Below are positions 62,243 to 64,000 of a stretch of 64,000 bases of DNA, one piece after another. The stretch spans positions 91,681 through 155,680 of the forward strand of contig ONRP01000001.1 in assembly GCA_900320245.1 (NCBI GenBank), read 5' to 3'. The notes beneath the pieces were generated by a model. The model was not told the DNA's origin. It ran no database searches and saw only the letters and a list, made by a program, of their open reading frames with translations. Numbering within the stretch: the first letter of the stretch is position 1; each line of letters begins with the position of its first letter. The translations under genes and the position numbers were made by a program. The DNA comes from an uncultured Prevotellaceae bacterium (GTDB taxonomy: Bacteria; Bacteroidota; Bacteroidia; Bacteroidales; Muribaculaceae).

Positions 62243-63175
62243 ATGGCTACATTTGGCAAGACGGGCCTTGTGCTCGAGGGCGGCGGCATGCGCGGCATGT
62301 ACACCAGCGGCATCCTCGACGTGCTCCTGGAGCATCAGATATATCTTGACGGCATGGTCGGCGTGTCGGCAGGCATTGCCTTTGGCTGCAACTACAAGTC
62401 GGGGCAAGTGGGCCGTGCGTTGCGCTACAACAAGCGCTTCGCCCACGACAAGCGCTACAGCGGCCTCCTTTCCCTGCTCAGGACGGGCAACTACTACAAT
62501 GCCGAGTTTGCCTACCGGATGGTGCCGACCCATTACGACGTGTTCGACGCCACCAGTTTTGAGGCTTCGCCAATGGAGTGCTATGCCGTATGCTTTGACG
62601 TGAACAGCGGCGAGGGCGTCTACCAACTGCTGGACCGCGCCAACGACGAGTTCTTTGAGTGGGTGCGCGCCTCGGCATCGATGCCCCTGGTGTCGCAGCC
62701 TGTCGAGGTGGGCGGACACCTGCTGCTTGACGGCGGACTGGCCGACTCCATCCCCCTGGAATTTATGGTCGGCAAGGGCTATGAGCGCAATGTGGTCATC
62801 CTCACCCGCGAGATGGGGTTCCGCAAAACGGCCCAGCGCGGCATGTGGTTCATGAAACCCTGGCTGCGCAAGTGGCCCAAAGTCATCGAGGCTCTCCAGC
62901 ACCGTCCCGCCATGTACAACAGGCAACTGCAGACGGTGCGTGAGCACGAACGCACAGGCAAGGCCTTTGTCTTCAGACCCCAGAAGCCGCTTAACGTGAG
63001 CCGCACCACCCATGACCCCAACGAAATGGAGCGCGTCTACCAGCAGGGTCGCGCCGAAGCCCTGGAGCGGCTCGACGAACTGAAAAAGTTCCTCGCCGGC
63101 ACCGAGGGCGCCACTGCCGAACAGAAACCGTCATCACCAGCAACGTCAGCCCCTGCTCCCGATGAACAGCCCTAA
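62243..63175 (+). CDS. patatin-like phospholipase
   Basis: A 310-residue protein with the patatin/RssA fold. The oxyanion hole is LVLEGGGMRGMYTSG, the nucleophile Ser lies in GVSAGIAFG (GxSxG) and the catalytic Asp in LLDGGLADSIPL (DGG). It probably hydrolyses acyl esters of phospholipids. There is no signal peptide, so it acts inside the cell. The C-terminal ~35 residues are Ala/Pro/Ser-rich and low in complexity. It overlaps recX by 14 nt and heads an operon patatin-recX-comF. Confidence 0.92.
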   Translation: MATFGKTGLVLEGGGMRGMYTSGILDVLLEHQIYLDGMVGVSAGIAFGCNYKSGQVGRALRYNKRFAHDKRYSGLLSLLRTGNYYNAEFAYRMVPTHYDVFDATSFEASPMECYAVCFDVNSGEGVYQLLDRANDEFFEWVRASASMPLVSQPVEVGGHLLLDGGLADSIPLEFMVGKGYERNVVILTREMGFRKTAQRGMWFMKPWLRKWPKVIEALQHRPAMYNRQLQTVREHERTGKAFVFRPQKPLNVSRTTHDPNEMERVYQQGRAEALERLDELKKFLAGTEGATAEQKPSSPATSAPAPDEQP

Positions 63176-63656
63176 ACGCCCGTTAACGCCATCCCAAGCC
63201 CTGAACCGTGCCGCCGCTCTGTGCTCCCGCAGCGAGCAGGCGCCAAGCGACATCCGCTCCAAGTTGAGCCGATGGGGGCTGAGTGCGGGCGACGCGAACC
63301 GTGTCATGGACCAACTCGCCGAAGAGGGTTTCATCGACGAGCAGCGCTATGCCCAGGCATTTGTCAAAGACCGTTTCGCCTTCAACGGTTGGGGAAGAAT
63401 CAAGATAGCCCACCAATTGCGTCTCAAGGGCATTCCCGCCGAAGCCATCCAGCAAGCCCTGCTGCTCATCGATGAGCAGCAGTACCAGGACAGGCTCGTC
63501 GAACTGCTACAAGCCAAGTGGCGCAACGTGAGCGACCGCGAGCCGCGGACTGCCTGGGCCGCGATGATGCGCTTTGCCGCCTCACGCGGTTTTGAGGCCG
63601 ACCTGGCCAACCAATGCATCAGACAAGTCACCCACACCGATGTTCAAGACGATTAG
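63162..63656 (+). CDS. recX: regulatory protein RecX
   Basis: A 164-residue three-helix-repeat protein that inhibits RecA filament extension. The pattern ALNRAAALCSRSEQAPSDIRSKLSRWGLSAGDANRVMDQLAEEGFIDEQRYAQAFVKDRFAFNGWGRIKIAHQLRLKGIP-type tandem helices is diagnostic: EEGFIDEQRYA and GWGRIKIAHQLRLKGI are the best conserved. Its ATG lies inside the end of the patatin gene and its stop inside comF (17-nt overlap), so all three genes are translationally coupled. recA is not in the window. Confidence 0.92.
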   Translation: MNSPKRPLTPSQALNRAAALCSRSEQAPSDIRSKLSRWGLSAGDANRVMDQLAEEGFIDEQRYAQAFVKDRFAFNGWGRIKIAHQLRLKGIPAEAIQQALLLIDEQQYQDRLVELLQAKWRNVSDREPRTAWAAMMRFAASRGFEADLANQCIRQVTHTDVQDD

Positions 63657-64000
63657 ACAATGGCTCAACGCCGCGGCCGACGTCGTGCTGCCCCGCACCT
63701 GCCCCGTGTGTGGCCGCAGCCTTGACGGTGACGAGCCCTGGCTGTGTCGCCGATGCATGGCCGAACTGCCGCGCACGCACTACGAGCGGACCGACTTCAA
63801 CACCATGGAGCAGCACTTTGCCGGAAAAGTGCCCATTGAGCGCGCCACGGCCTATTTCTTCTATGAGAAAGGCGCTCCATACTCATCAATACTGCACGAT
63901 ATCAAGTACCATGGGACGCCACTGATGGGACGATGGCTGACTGCGCGTGCCGTGACCGACATGGCCGGCAGCGGCTTCTTTGAAGGCATTGACGTGGTGA
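63640..64000 (+). CDS. comF: ComF family phosphoribosyltransferase-like protein (N-terminal part)
   Basis: Partial gene cut by the right edge; 120 residues are visible from MFKTIRQWLNAAADVVLPRT. A zinc-finger-like motif CPVCGRSL...WLCRRC (four Cys) is followed by FFYEKGAPYSSILHDIKYHG, the family's basic turn before the PRTase domain, which lies beyond the window. In naturally competent bacteria ComF assists DNA uptake; Bacteroidales homologues have no shown role. It overlaps recX by 17 nt. Confidence 0.88.
   Translation, partial: MFKTIRQWLNAAADVVLPRTCPVCGRSLDGDEPWLCRRCMAELPRTHYERTDFNTMEQHFAGKVPIERATAYFFYEKGAPYSSILHDIKYHGTPLMGRWLTARAVTDMAGSGFFEGIDVV

Noticed and set aside
1-64000. CRISPR array, prophage, insertion sequence, tRNA or rRNA
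   Set aside because: I saw no regularly spaced repeats, transposase or integrase motifs, cloverleaf-like blocks or rRNA signatures when reading the gaps; a tRNA scan was not run.

Overview
The window looks like a chromosomal segment of a gut-type Bacteroidales bacterium, most likely of the Muribaculaceae/Prevotella-like branch. The evidence is the recurrent Bacteroidetes promoter form (TTG near -33, about 20 nt, then TAnnTTTG near -7) and families typical of the phylum: DUF5723, a DUF4369 lipoprotein, BspA-like leucine-rich repeat proteins, a C10 protease, a possible T9SS tail, and many secreted proteins with dockerin-like tails. Coding DNA is GC-rich and intergenic DNA is AT-rich. I saw no rRNA, tRNA, CRISPR array, insertion sequence or prophage.

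Layout. 1-3.8 kb (minus strand): the end of a surface-polysaccharide operon, with a frameshifted DegT/VioA-type sugar aminotransferase, an acyltransferase-3, an SDR-TagD fusion and the start of a CDP-glycerol glycerophosphotransferase. 3.8-4.7 kb is non-coding. 4.7-9 kb: a DUF5723 membrane protein, then a pdxA-HAD-nucleotidyltransferase operon. 9-14.2 kb: a C10 protease with Ig-like repeats, divergent from myo-inositol-phosphate synthase. 14.4-18.2 kb: a tyrosine autokinase (Wzc type) with UDP-glucose dehydrogenase. 18.3-26 kb: three secreted dockerin-tailed proteins (endonuclease I, a GLUG-like protein, a GH13 amylase). 26-32.8 kb: candidate small RNA, DUF4369 lipoprotein, two divergent glycosyltransferases, a BspA-like protein and a Zn/Cd-type P1B ATPase. 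33-38 kb (minus): two rhomboids, an EEP phosphatase/nuclease and a Dcp-type M3 peptidase. 38-46 kb: HU, a large BspA-like dockerin protein, a DAACS symporter, and an acyltransferase plus Wzx flippase pair. 46-53 kb: greA-HIT, a BASS transporter, a small lipoprotein, and parE-coaD-S41 protease. 53-64 kb: PrsW protease, an SUMF1-like protein with an N-terminal dockerin, a sodium:solute symporter behind a duplicated promoter, a GHL10 hydrolase with dockerin, pyrE with an SRPBCC-like partner, and patatin-recX-comF.

Two themes connect the region. One is envelope polysaccharide: sugar-nucleotide enzymes, transferases, flippase, autokinase and UDP-glucose dehydrogenase, spread over several small operons. 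The other is a secretome of seven unlinked proteins sharing duplicated EF-hand/dockerin modules. These modules fall into two sequence classes (INDVT-like and IADVN-like) that never mix within a protein, and no cohesin-like partner is visible here.
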